64,000 nt of DNA from Rhodococcus sp. BP22 (lineage in GTDB: Bacteria; Actinomycetota; Actinomycetes; Mycobacteriales; Mycobacteriaceae): assembly GCF_014281965.1 (NCBI RefSeq), contig NZ_JACFTB010000007.1, forward strand, positions 1 to 64,000, read 5' to 3'. The notes under the pieces were generated by a model. The model ran no database searches, had not been told where the DNA came from, and saw only the letters and a list, made by a program, of their open reading frames with translations. The position numbers and the translations under genes were made by a program. Positions 8,410-15,816 of the stretch are shown piece after piece (position 1 is the first letter of the stretch; each line of letters opens with the position of its first letter).

Positions 8410-9384
8410 TCACAGGTGTGCGGGCAGACCGAATCTCTCGAAAAGTGTCAGATCGAAGAAGGACGCCACATGTACGACGCGATTGGCTCGGAAATCGAGA
8501 ACGTGTAACTGAAAAGCGACATGTCGGCCCAACTCGTCTCGCATGTACAGCCCGTACGCCGGCCGGCCGTTGGCAGCGGTGGGCAGCATGCGCATGTCCC
8601 CGGGCCCACGGGCAGGGCAATTGCCTCGAATGAGCGCTCCGATATTTTTCCCGCCCTGGTACCACCCGACGAACGGCGGCATTTCCCACACCGCGTCCGT
8701 GGTGAACAGCTCGACGAGCTGACCGATGTCGTAACGCTCGAAACTGTCGACATACTTTTCCAACAGTTCCTGGATCTCCGCCGACGAGGGCTCGCCGACT
8801 CCGTCCGCGGAGGGGGTGATCGAGTCCAGTTGCGCTCGTGCGCGCTGTACGAGGCTGTTGACTGCTGTCGTGGTCGTTGCCAGCGCTTCGGCTACCTCCG
8901 AGGCTTTCCATTGCAAGACCTCACGCATCAGTAGCGCAGCACGCTGTCGCGGCGAAAGATATTGCAGGGCAGCGATGAATGCCAGGCGGATCGATTCTCG
9001 CCCGACGACAATGCTCGCTGGATCGCCCGAATCGCTCAACTCCGAATCTGCGATCGGCTCCAGCCAGGAAATTTCGTGACGCTCGATCAGATCATCCGTC
9101 GGATCCGAGCTGGGTGCCCCGAGACCGGTTGGCAACGGACGCCTCGAGCGTCCTTCCAACGCCGTCAAGCAGGTATTGGTGGCGATGCGATACAGCCAAG
9201 TCCGCATGGACGATCTGCCCTCGAACTTTCCGTAACCTTTCCAGGCCCGGATGTACGTCTCCTGAACGAGGTCCTCGGCGTCGTGAATGGACCCGGTCAT
9301 GCGGTAGCAATGAGCCAGTAGCTCACGCCGGTACGGGTCGAACTGCGTAACGAATTCGTCGCCCTCTGCGACCGTGGTCGTCAT
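8410..9384 (-). CDS. ECF sigma factor with C-terminal SnoaL-like domain (SigG-like)
   Basis: 324 residues. Region 2 (DPYRRELLAHCYRMTGSIHDAEDLVQET, then RTWLYRIATN) binds core polymerase and the -10 element; region 4 (LSPRQRAALLMREVLQWKASEVAEAL) reads the -35. The last 115 residues form a SnoaL/NTF2-like domain (ELLEKYVDSFERYDIGQLVELFTTDAVWEMPP), which in such sigma factors replaces a separate anti-sigma factor and adjusts activity. The architecture is that of mycobacterial SigG-like factors. The start is taken at ATG 9384, where family similarity begins; GTG at 9432 is possible. It is divergent from the RelA/SpoT-domain gene 149 bases away. Confidence 0.85.
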   Translation of the reverse strand: MTTTVAEGDEFVTQFDPYRRELLAHCYRMTGSIHDAEDLVQETYIRAWKGYGKFEGRSSMRTWLYRIATNTCLTALEGRSRRPLPTGLGAPSSDPTDDLIERHEISWLEPIADSELSDSGDPASIVVGRESIRLAFIAALQYLSPRQRAALLMREVLQWKASEVAEALATTTTAVNSLVQRARAQLDSITPSADGVGEPSSAEIQELLEKYVDSFERYDIGQLVELFTTDAVWEMPPFVGWYQGGKNIGALIRGNCPARGPGDMRMLPTAANGRPAYGLYMRDELGRHVAFQLHVLDFRANRVVHVASFFDLTLFERFGLPAHL

Positions 9385-9533
9385 TTCTTCGACAATAGTG
9401 CCCTCCCCCGACAGATGCGCGGTACTTCTCACACCCGATGCACGACGTACCGCGGCAGAGGTCGGCGGCCGCGCATCCCTGCGCTAGCCTTCGGTGCACC
9501 AAGGCCGAAGTTCATCGATCGAAAGCAGCCCCC

Positions 9534-10535
9534 ATGACAACATCGACGAGCATCGATGACCTCGTCGAGGAGGTGTATCTGCAGCGTGGTCGCGCTTGGC
9601 AAGCAGCGCTGGTCACCACGCAGAACTTTCTCGAAACAATTGCCGACGAGATTCTCGACAATGTCGATCGCGATCGCCTCAACGCCCAGTCTGCGCGAAT
9701 CAAGGACCCCGCCCGGGCCGCGGACAAGTTGCGTCGCAAGATCGCCGAAGGCCGGATCACCGAGCCCAACACGGTGGATGAGGTCGTCGATGCCCTCGGT
9801 GACCTCATCGGAATCAAAGTCCTGTGCAAGAGCCCCCGCGATCTGCACGCGTTCGTCGAGGCATTGGAGTTGGCTTGTCGGGATCCCGAGTGCTCAGTGC
9901 GCTTCGCAAAGGACCCGATGAATTACGTGGCGTTTCCCAAACCGAGCGGCTATCGGGCGTACCACGCGGTGCTTCTCGTTAGGGTTGCAACGCACCAGGG
10001 CGACATGGATGTCAAGGTGGAGGTTCAGGTGAAAACCCGGCTGCAAGACGCCTGGGGCGAGCTGACCCACGAGGACATGTACAAGCCCGGTGAGGCACTC
10101 AAGCCGTCGAAGACTCATGAGAATCAAGCTCGCCATATGGCCGATCTGCTGTTGCAGGTCGATCTGATGGCAGACGATCTCGCGGCACAACTCGATTCAC
10201 AGACCACAGCTGCCAAAGATGTTGCCGCCGAACCGACTCCGGTGCCGAAGGATTCCGCGATCATCAGCGCGCGCGTGACCAGGACCGGTCCGCGCTACGC
10301 GTTGGCCGTGGGCCCCGACGGTCGACGCGGGCTCATCCCCGCCAGGTCGGTGAAGGCCGTCATCGGAGCCACGGACCGTATCGATGTCGACGACTACCTC
10401 GAAGTCGGGGATGTCGTTCAGGTCGTCGTCGAGGATTCCGAAGATGCGCTGTACTACCATCTTTCGTCTCAACCACCGTCCCGTCGCTCCAGGCGCCGCC
10501 GACGCGGGAAAGTGGGAGCGGAGCCTGCGGAGTGA
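9534..10535 (+). CDS. RelA/SpoT-domain protein with C-terminal S1/OB-like domain
   Basis: 333 residues. Residues 50-215 show the (p)ppGpp synthetase fold: ARIKDPARAADKLRRKI (54-70), DLIGIKVLC (90-98), KPSGYRAYHAV (136-146) and VEVQVKTRLQDAWGELTHEDMYKP (162-185), the last matching the catalytic E-Q-R-T---W---H--YK block. Residues 242-310 (ISARVTRTGPRYALAVGPDGRRGLIPARS...VGDVVQVVV) look like an S1-type RNA-binding fold, followed by a basic tail. There is no HD hydrolase domain. It could make alarmone or act as an RNA-binding relative; Lys replaces Arg in the QVKT motif. The last codons and the stop lie inside a 34-bp tandem repeat array. Confidence 0.75.
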   Translation: MTTSTSIDDLVEEVYLQRGRAWQAALVTTQNFLETIADEILDNVDRDRLNAQSARIKDPARAADKLRRKIAEGRITEPNTVDEVVDALGDLIGIKVLCKSPRDLHAFVEALELACRDPECSVRFAKDPMNYVAFPKPSGYRAYHAVLLVRVATHQGDMDVKVEVQVKTRLQDAWGELTHEDMYKPGEALKPSKTHENQARHMADLLLQVDLMADDLAAQLDSQTTAAKDVAAEPTPVPKDSAIISARVTRTGPRYALAVGPDGRRGLIPARSVKAVIGATDRIDVDDYLEVGDVVQVVVEDSEDALYYHLSSQPPSRRSRRRRRGKVGAEPAE

Positions 10536-10640
10536 GCAGGGAAGGTCGGGAGCGGAGCCTGCGGAGTGAGCAGGGAAGGTCGGGAGCGGAGCCTGCGGAG
10601 TGAGCATGGAAGGGCTGGAGCGGAGCCTGCGGAGTGAGTT
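10514..10640 (+). repeat. 34-bp tandem repeat array overlapping the stop codon of the preceding gene
   Basis: Copies: 10514-10547 and 10548-10581 (identical), 10582-10615 (two changes), and a partial copy from about 10616 to 10639. The unit begins GGGAGCGGAGCCTGCGGAGT and continues for 14 more bases. The TGA stop of the RelA/SpoT-domain gene (10533-10535) is inside the first copy, so its last residues (GAEPAE) are repeat-encoded. There are no spacers between copies. I saw no other copy in the window. Confidence 0.9.
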
Positions 10641-10651
10641 GGTTCGAGGTG

Positions 10652-10879
10652 TCAGGACTGTTCGCGTCGGGAGGTCTGTCTGGTGGGTTCGCGTCCGTCG
10701 AAGTATCGAAGGAGCGTTTCGTCCTGCGCGTCGGGGTACCAGCCTGGCGCAATTCTGGTCTTTTTTCGACGGCTTGGGGAGCGGCGTTCGCTGCTGACCA
10801 CGGTGGCGCCGATTCCGGCGAGCACGGCGCACGACCCGATTGCCAAGAATGCGATCACGGCTATCTGAAACAGATCCAT
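10652..10879 (-). CDS. Small membrane protein with DUF2510 domain, 75 aa
   Basis: One N-terminal membrane segment (residues 3-27, FQIAVIAFLAIGSCAVLAGI) is followed by a basic linker (RRSPSRRKKTR) and a short DUF2510 motif, APGWYPDAQDETLLRYFDGREPT. DUF2510 is an actinobacterial motif of membrane-linked proteins with unknown function. I chose the ATG at 10879 because the membrane segment follows directly; longer readings only add a low-complexity basic stretch. Its 3' end abuts the tandem repeat array, and its upstream region holds a long palindrome. Confidence 0.65.
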   Translation of the reverse strand: MDLFQIAVIAFLAIGSCAVLAGIGATVVSSERRSPSRRKKTRIAPGWYPDAQDETLLRYFDGREPTRQTSRREQS

Positions 10880-10972
10880 GTGTTCGGTTCCCCGCCCCCT
10901 GCGAACTCGTCGAACTGTCGTCATCCCGGTTTGGCCGCGCCACCGACCGGATTCGTTCAGCGATGATACTGA

Positions 10973-11001
10973 CACATGTTCCACCGAAGGTGGAACATGT
11001 G
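10973..11001. promoter_or_regulatory. Perfect 13-bp inverted repeat (29-bp palindrome) between divergent genes
   Basis: CACATGTTCCACC at 10973-10985, three bases GAA, then its exact reverse complement at 10989-11001. It lies 94 bases before the DUF2510 gene and 93 bases before the DUF2079 gene, which diverge. No T tract follows on either strand, so an operator is more likely than a terminator. A -10-like GATACT lies next to it at 10965-10970. Confidence 0.6.
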
Positions 11002-11093
11002 GGTGCTCTACGACCACGCTGCCTCAGCAGCCGGCTTGTTTCACCTGGGCTTCTCAGGTTTGTCCTATGTGGGTCGGGTAGACCTCTCTTCCT

Positions 11094-12560
11094 GTGTCAG
11101 CCACCGATTTTTCTCCCACTCCTATGGCAGTAGTTGCCGAGGTACCGGCGATCGGGCGCGGCCGGTTGGGCGCAGAGAGTGTCATCCCGGTTGCGGCGTT
11201 CCTCGTCCTGGCACCTCTGTATGCGACGCTTTCCGTCCTGGGGCATCGCCAACTCCGCACGTCCGGATTCGATCTGGGAATCTTCGTTCAGCAGATTTCG
11301 TCGTATGCGAATCTGCGTGCACCGACGTCGGATCTACTTGGAACCGGTTACAACACCCTCGGGGATCACTTCTCTCCGATTACTGCGCTTCTCGCGCCTG
11401 TTTACCGACTTTTTCCTTCGGCTGAGACGCTGCTCGTGGCCCAGGCCCTGTTGTTTGCGGCCGCTGTCATTCCGCTGGCGCGCTGGGCGGTTCGAGAATT
11501 CGGCGCGCTCATCGGTGTCGTCGTCGCGTCGGCGTACGGGTTGTCCTGGGGCGTGCAGGCGGCGCTGAATTTCGATTTTCACGAGATCGCTTTCGCGATG
11601 CCGTTGCTGGCGATGTCGCTGGTTTCCCTTGGTACACGGCGCTGGATATCCGCGCTGGTCTGGGCCTTACCTCTTGTTTTCGTGAAGGAAGACATGGGCT
11701 TGACCGTTGCCGCTATTGGGCTTCTCGTCGCACTGTGGACTGCGGGGAGGACCCGACTTTACGGATTTCTGACTGCACTGTGGGGTCTCGGATGGGTGGT
11801 GCTCGCGGTCAAGGTGATCATTCCGCTGATGAGTGCGAACGACTCCTACGGACAGGGGTCGAAGATGCCGCCGCTCGGGGCTGGCATTGCCGACACCGCC
11901 CACGGGCTCGTCGAAGGAGATTCACGGGCCGCAACTGCATTCCTCCTGCTCGCAGTGTCAGGGTTCGCCGCGATCCGATCTCCCCTGCTGCTGGTCGCTC
12001 TCCCGACCGTGGCCTGGCGGTTCCTGAGCGACAATTCAAACTTCTGGAAGCCGATCTTTCATTACAACGCCATCTTGATGGTGATCGTGTTCGCTGCTCT
12101 CATCGACGCGGTGGTGCGTAGTCGACGTCATGGACAACTCACCGAGCGGGGCGTTCGGACGATAGCGGTCGCGGTTGCTGTTTTCGCGGTGGTTGCCTTG
12201 CCTTTTCTTCCGCTGGCTCGACTGGCCGGTGCAGACGGTTGGCGTGTCGACCCGCAAACGACGGCAGCGCGTGTGATCTCGGATTCGATCCCCCGCGACG
12301 AGCGGATCGCGGCCTCGAACAATCTGGTTCCTCAGTTCGTCGCCACCCATGACGTTTCGGTCTTCCCCCAGCGTCCGACCGACACCACGACACCAGATTG
12401 GATCGTCGTCAACCGATCCGATCCAGCAGGCTGGCCGGCGGACGAAGAGGGCGACTCGAAGGCGCTCTTCGTGGCTTTGAACTCGGGATACGAGGTTCGG
12501 TACGAGGCGAACGGCATCGAAGTTCTTCAGCGAACACCTCTGGGCAGGGATGCCGGGTGA
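11094..12560 (+). CDS. Polytopic membrane protein, DUF2079 family
   Basis: 488 residues with about ten hydrophobic segments. The N-terminal region has the family pattern LG---LRTSGFDLGIFVQ-ISSYANLRAP, N-LGDHFSPI, then FDFHEIAFAMPLLA and KEDMGLTV. The C-terminal soluble part (VPQFVATHDVSVFPQRP...DWIVV) lies outside the membrane core. DUF2079 proteins resemble the membrane part of GT-C glycosyltransferases; activity is not established. The start is uncertain: GTG at 11094 or ATG at 11124. It is followed 70 bases later by a reductase gene. Confidence 0.8.
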   Translation: MSATDFSPTPMAVVAEVPAIGRGRLGAESVIPVAAFLVLAPLYATLSVLGHRQLRTSGFDLGIFVQQISSYANLRAPTSDLLGTGYNTLGDHFSPITALLAPVYRLFPSAETLLVAQALLFAAAVIPLARWAVREFGALIGVVVASAYGLSWGVQAALNFDFHEIAFAMPLLAMSLVSLGTRRWISALVWALPLVFVKEDMGLTVAAIGLLVALWTAGRTRLYGFLTALWGLGWVVLAVKVIIPLMSANDSYGQGSKMPPLGAGIADTAHGLVEGDSRAATAFLLLAVSGFAAIRSPLLLVALPTVAWRFLSDNSNFWKPIFHYNAILMVIVFAALIDAVVRSRRHGQLTERGVRTIAVAVAVFAVVALPFLPLARLAGADGWRVDPQTTAARVISDSIPRDERIAASNNLVPQFVATHDVSVFPQRPTDTTTPDWIVVNRSDPAGWPADEEGDSKALFVALNSGYEVRYEANGIEVLQRTPLGRDAG

Positions 12561-12630
12561 TGCTCGACTCTGCGACAATCCCCTCGCAGCGGAACCGAAA
12601 TCCGGACTGGGCGGCCTATACTTCCCCGTC

Positions 12631-13941
12631 ATGGAATCGGGGACACCAGCTACGACGGAGCGGGAGGCGGGTCGCGATATCGACGCACCACTAGAAGGAC
12701 TCAGTGATTCGGGCACGACCGACGGTGTGGACCGCGTCGTCGAACGCGGGGAACGGGATGCGGCACCACTGTCGACGAAGACCAAACCTGCCGCATTGAA
12801 ACCCTCACCGAAGCGCACTCCGTGGAATCGCAAGAACCCGTATCAGGCCACCGTGCTGACCAACCGTGTTCTGTCCGGCCCAGGTTCGTCGAAGGAAGTC
12901 CGTCACTATGCCTTCGCTCTGGGCGACAGCGGTCTCGTGTACGAGCCAGGAGACGGGCTCGGAATCCGGCCGATCAACAATCCCGAAGTTGTCGATGCGC
13001 TGATCGGTCGGCTCGGTGTTTCCCCGGACACCACCGTCACGCTCAAGGGATCCGAGCAGCGACTCGACGAGCTCCTCACGCACTCGTTCGAGATCGGCGT
13101 GCCGTCGATGGACCTCATCGAGGCCGTGGCCGAGCGAACCGGAGACGACGAGCTGGGGCATGTCCTCTCCACCGGTGATCGCGACTCTATCGACGCGTGG
13201 ATCTGGGGCAAGGACGCCCTCGACGTTCTCTCGATCGATCCGAAACTCGGCATGGAACCATCCGAGCTCCTCGATTTGTTGCGGCCCTTGCAGCACCGCG
13301 TCTACTCGATTGCCTCGTCGCCGCTGGCACACGAGGGGACAGTGCACGTCACCGTTGCGAGCGTGCGGTATAGGTCTTCGGAACGTAATCACGGAGGTGT
13401 CTGTTCGACGTACCTCGCGGATCGGGTAGGCGAAGGCGAGAGTGCTGGCGTCTTCCTCTCCCCCAACAAGTCGTTCCGGCTGCCCTCCGACGACGATGTG
13501 CCGGTCGTGATGATCGGCCCTGGTACAGGTATCGCCCCGTTCCGCTCATTTCTGCACGAGCGTCGGGCGCGCGGAGCGTCGGGACGGAACTGGCTGTTCT
13601 TCGGAGACCAACATCGAAGTAGCGACTTCGCCTACGAGGACGAGTTGACCGGGTTGTCGCGCGACGGTGTTCTGAACCGGCTCGATCTGGCGTTTTCTCG
13701 TGATCAGACGGACAAGATCTACGTCCAGCATCGGATGCGCGAAAGCGGCAAAGAGCTTTACAGCTGGCTCGAGGAGGGGGCGCATCTGTACGTGTGCGGC
13801 GATGCGACACGAATGGCCAAAGACGTCGATGTGGCGCTGCACGACATCGTCGCCGAACACGGCAGTTGCTCTTCGGATCAAGCCGAGGACTACATATCGA
13901 AGCTCAAGCGCGACAAGCGCTACCTACGCGACGTCTACTGA
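12631..13941 (+). CDS. CysJ-like NADPH reductase (FAD and NADPH modules, no flavodoxin module)
   Basis: About 436 residues. After a low-complexity N-terminus of some 65 residues come the FAD-binding region (RVYSIASSP, 223-231; GGVCSTYL, 255-262) and the NADPH-binding region (IGPGTGIAPFRSFLHER, 295-311; YVCGDATRMAKDV near 395; C-terminal YLRDVY). This is the diflavin reductase layout of sulfite reductase alpha or P450 reductase without the FMN flavodoxin part. It probably feeds electrons from NADPH to a ferredoxin or sulfite/nitrite reductase elsewhere. The ATG at 12631 has TATACT eight bases upstream, suggesting leaderless transcription. The stop lies in a stem-loop shared with recD. Confidence 0.8.
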   Translation: MESGTPATTEREAGRDIDAPLEGLSDSGTTDGVDRVVERGERDAAPLSTKTKPAALKPSPKRTPWNRKNPYQATVLTNRVLSGPGSSKEVRHYAFALGDSGLVYEPGDGLGIRPINNPEVVDALIGRLGVSPDTTVTLKGSEQRLDELLTHSFEIGVPSMDLIEAVAERTGDDELGHVLSTGDRDSIDAWIWGKDALDVLSIDPKLGMEPSELLDLLRPLQHRVYSIASSPLAHEGTVHVTVASVRYRSSERNHGGVCSTYLADRVGEGESAGVFLSPNKSFRLPSDDDVPVVMIGPGTGIAPFRSFLHERRARGASGRNWLFFGDQHRSSDFAYEDELTGLSRDGVLNRLDLAFSRDQTDKIYVQHRMRESGKELYSWLEEGAHLYVCGDATRMAKDVDVALHDIVAEHGSCSSDQAEDYISKLKRDKRYLRDVY

Positions 13942-13962
13942 CCGGAGGAATCAGGTCAGTAG
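13935..13962. terminator. Short bidirectional stem-loop at convergent stop codons
   Basis: CTACTGACC (13935-13943) pairs with GGTCAGTAG (13954-13962). It contains the stop codon of the reductase gene and the end of recD, which converge with a nine-base gap. No T tract is visible. Confidence 0.45.
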
Positions 13963-15816
13963 GGTGCGTCGCAAGCCACTCGCTCGTAACACCTGACGCT
14001 CGACGCCTGCGCGTACCGCGGCTTCGGTCCCAATAATCCGAACATGCACACGAGCGCGAGTTATCGCGGTGTACAGCAGTTCCCGGGTCAGCAGCGACGA
14101 CGCCTCGGCCGGCAACATCACCGAGACTGTGTCGTACTGACTCCCCTGGCTTCGGTGGATGGTCATCGCGTAGACCGTCTGCACCGACGACAAGACATTC
14201 GGATGAACCAACAACGGCTCCGATCCGCGCTGAAATGCTGCCATCAGCGCGCCGTCACCGGTGTCGATGACCACGCCGGTATCGCCGTTGTAGATCCGCG
14301 CTTCGTGATCGTTCGCCGTCACCAGCAACGGTTGGCCGGGATACCACTGCGACGGATCGAGGTAGACACCGGACGATTCCGCCACCCACTCCATTGCCTG
14401 CCGCGCCCACCGCTGCACTCCGTAGGGTCCCTGCCTGTGCGCGCACAGCAACCGGTGGGCTTCCAACCCACCCAGAGCGGCGGTGGCGTCACCGGCCCTG
14501 GCAGCAGTGGTCACAGCGTCGGCAGTCCGAAGGATGTCGGTCCGCAGTGCTGACAGGTCAGCGGGCGCATGGAAGGACAGCTCCTCGCGATCGTCGTTCA
14601 ACAGGCGCATCACCTCTTCGGACCTACCGTCTCGAACTGCCACTGCCAGTTCTGCTATCGCGCCGCCGAAGCGCCTACCTCGGCTCAGCCGTACAACGCC
14701 ACTTCGAAGTCGGTCGCGTTCCCCTCCCGACAGCGCGGCCTCGTCAGGATCGTCGACGGCGTCCACGTCACGGCCGATCAATGCATCCAGTTCGGGGTCG
14801 GCTTCACCATGAACAGGTCTTGCCACGAGATCCGCCAACACGGCTCCGGCATCGACCGAGGTCAATTGATCCGGATCGCCGACAAGTATCAAACGGGTAT
14901 CCGATCTGACGGCTTCGAGCAGCCGACTCATCATTGTCAGCGACACCATCGACGTCTCATCGATCACAATGACGTCGAAGGGCAGTTTGTTCGAGGCATT
15001 GTGGCGAAATCGACTCTTGCTTCCACGTTGCCAACCGAGCAGGCGATGCAGGGTCATCGCGGTGAGAGTGTCGGGTAGACCGAGCTGTTCCGATTGCTCG
15101 GTCACCGATTCCTGCAGTCGCGCAGCCGCTTTGCCGGTGGGGGCTGCCAACCCGATGCGGATCGAAGGTCCGTACTGGCGGACGAACATCGCCAGCACAC
15201 GCGCGACGGTATGAGTCTTGCCCGTACCTGGTCCGCCCGCGACCACAGCTGTCCACGACGTCGCGGCAAGAGCAGCAGCGATGCGTTGCCGATCGGGCGC
15301 GGCAGTGGGCTCGCCGTGTTCGTCCACGAAGAGCGTGTCCAGCAGAGTCCTGATCTGATCGGAGTCGACGACCGGACGTGACTCGTCGCGTCCGGCGAGA
15401 ACCTCGCGGATTGTTCGCTCCTGCAGGTAGTACCGATCGAGGTACAGAAGCTCACCCTCGTCGGTAGCGACGAGGCGAAGAGGCTTCAGTGGACCGCGAT
15501 CTCCGCCGCGTACCAACGGACTCACACGGAGCGCCGAGGTGATGTCTGCCAGCTCAGGCCATGGAAGGGCATCGAGGTCGACATCCGATTCCTCGTCCAC
15601 GGTGACCTCGCGAAACCGGTTCAGGTCCAGACATACCGAACCGGACCGGACAGCTCGAACCGCGAGGGCAGCCGCGAACAGTACGTGCTCCGACGGCTCA
15701 CCGCCGAGCGCGCCCAACCGCAGAGCGACGTGCACGTCTGCTGCCGCCAGGACGCCCGCCGAATTGAATGTGCGGAGGATACCGGTGGCTCGTTGAACCA
15801 GTTGGGCGTCGGTCAT
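13951..15816 (-). CDS. recD: Exonuclease V (RecBCD) alpha subunit RecD
   Basis: 621 residues; SF1B 5'-3' helicase of the RecBCD double-strand-break repair complex. An N-terminal domain is followed by Walker A (VVAGGPGTGKTHTV, 191-204), Walker B (DVIVIDETSMVS, near 300), LVGDPDQLTSVDAGAVLADL, and a C-terminal helicase part with MTIHRSQGSQYDTV and LLYTAITRARVHVRI. The ATG at 15816 overlaps the recB stop in an ATGA, so translation is coupled to recB. It is the last gene of recC-recB-recD. Length and motifs are normal. Confidence 0.95.
   Translation of the reverse strand: MTDAQLVQRATGILRTFNSAGVLAAADVHVALRLGALGGEPSEHVLFAAALAVRAVRSGSVCLDLNRFREVTVDEESDVDLDALPWPELADITSALRVSPLVRGGDRGPLKPLRLVATDEGELLYLDRYYLQERTIREVLAGRDESRPVVDSDQIRTLLDTLFVDEHGEPTAAPDRQRIAAALAATSWTAVVAGGPGTGKTHTVARVLAMFVRQYGPSIRIGLAAPTGKAAARLQESVTEQSEQLGLPDTLTAMTLHRLLGWQRGSKSRFRHNASNKLPFDVIVIDETSMVSLTMMSRLLEAVRSDTRLILVGDPDQLTSVDAGAVLADLVARPVHGEADPELDALIGRDVDAVDDPDEAALSGGERDRLRSGVVRLSRGRRFGGAIAELAVAVRDGRSEEVMRLLNDDREELSFHAPADLSALRTDILRTADAVTTAARAGDATAALGGLEAHRLLCAHRQGPYGVQRWARQAMEWVAESSGVYLDPSQWYPGQPLLVTANDHEARIYNGDTGVVIDTGDGALMAAFQRGSEPLLVHPNVLSSVQTVYAMTIHRSQGSQYDTVSVMLPAEASSLLTRELLYTAITRARVHVRIIGTEAAVRAGVERQVLRASGLRRTLLT

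Noticed and set aside
10514-10640. CRISPR-like array
   Set aside because: The 34-bp units are directly adjacent without spacers, and no cas gene is present. It is a tandem repeat.
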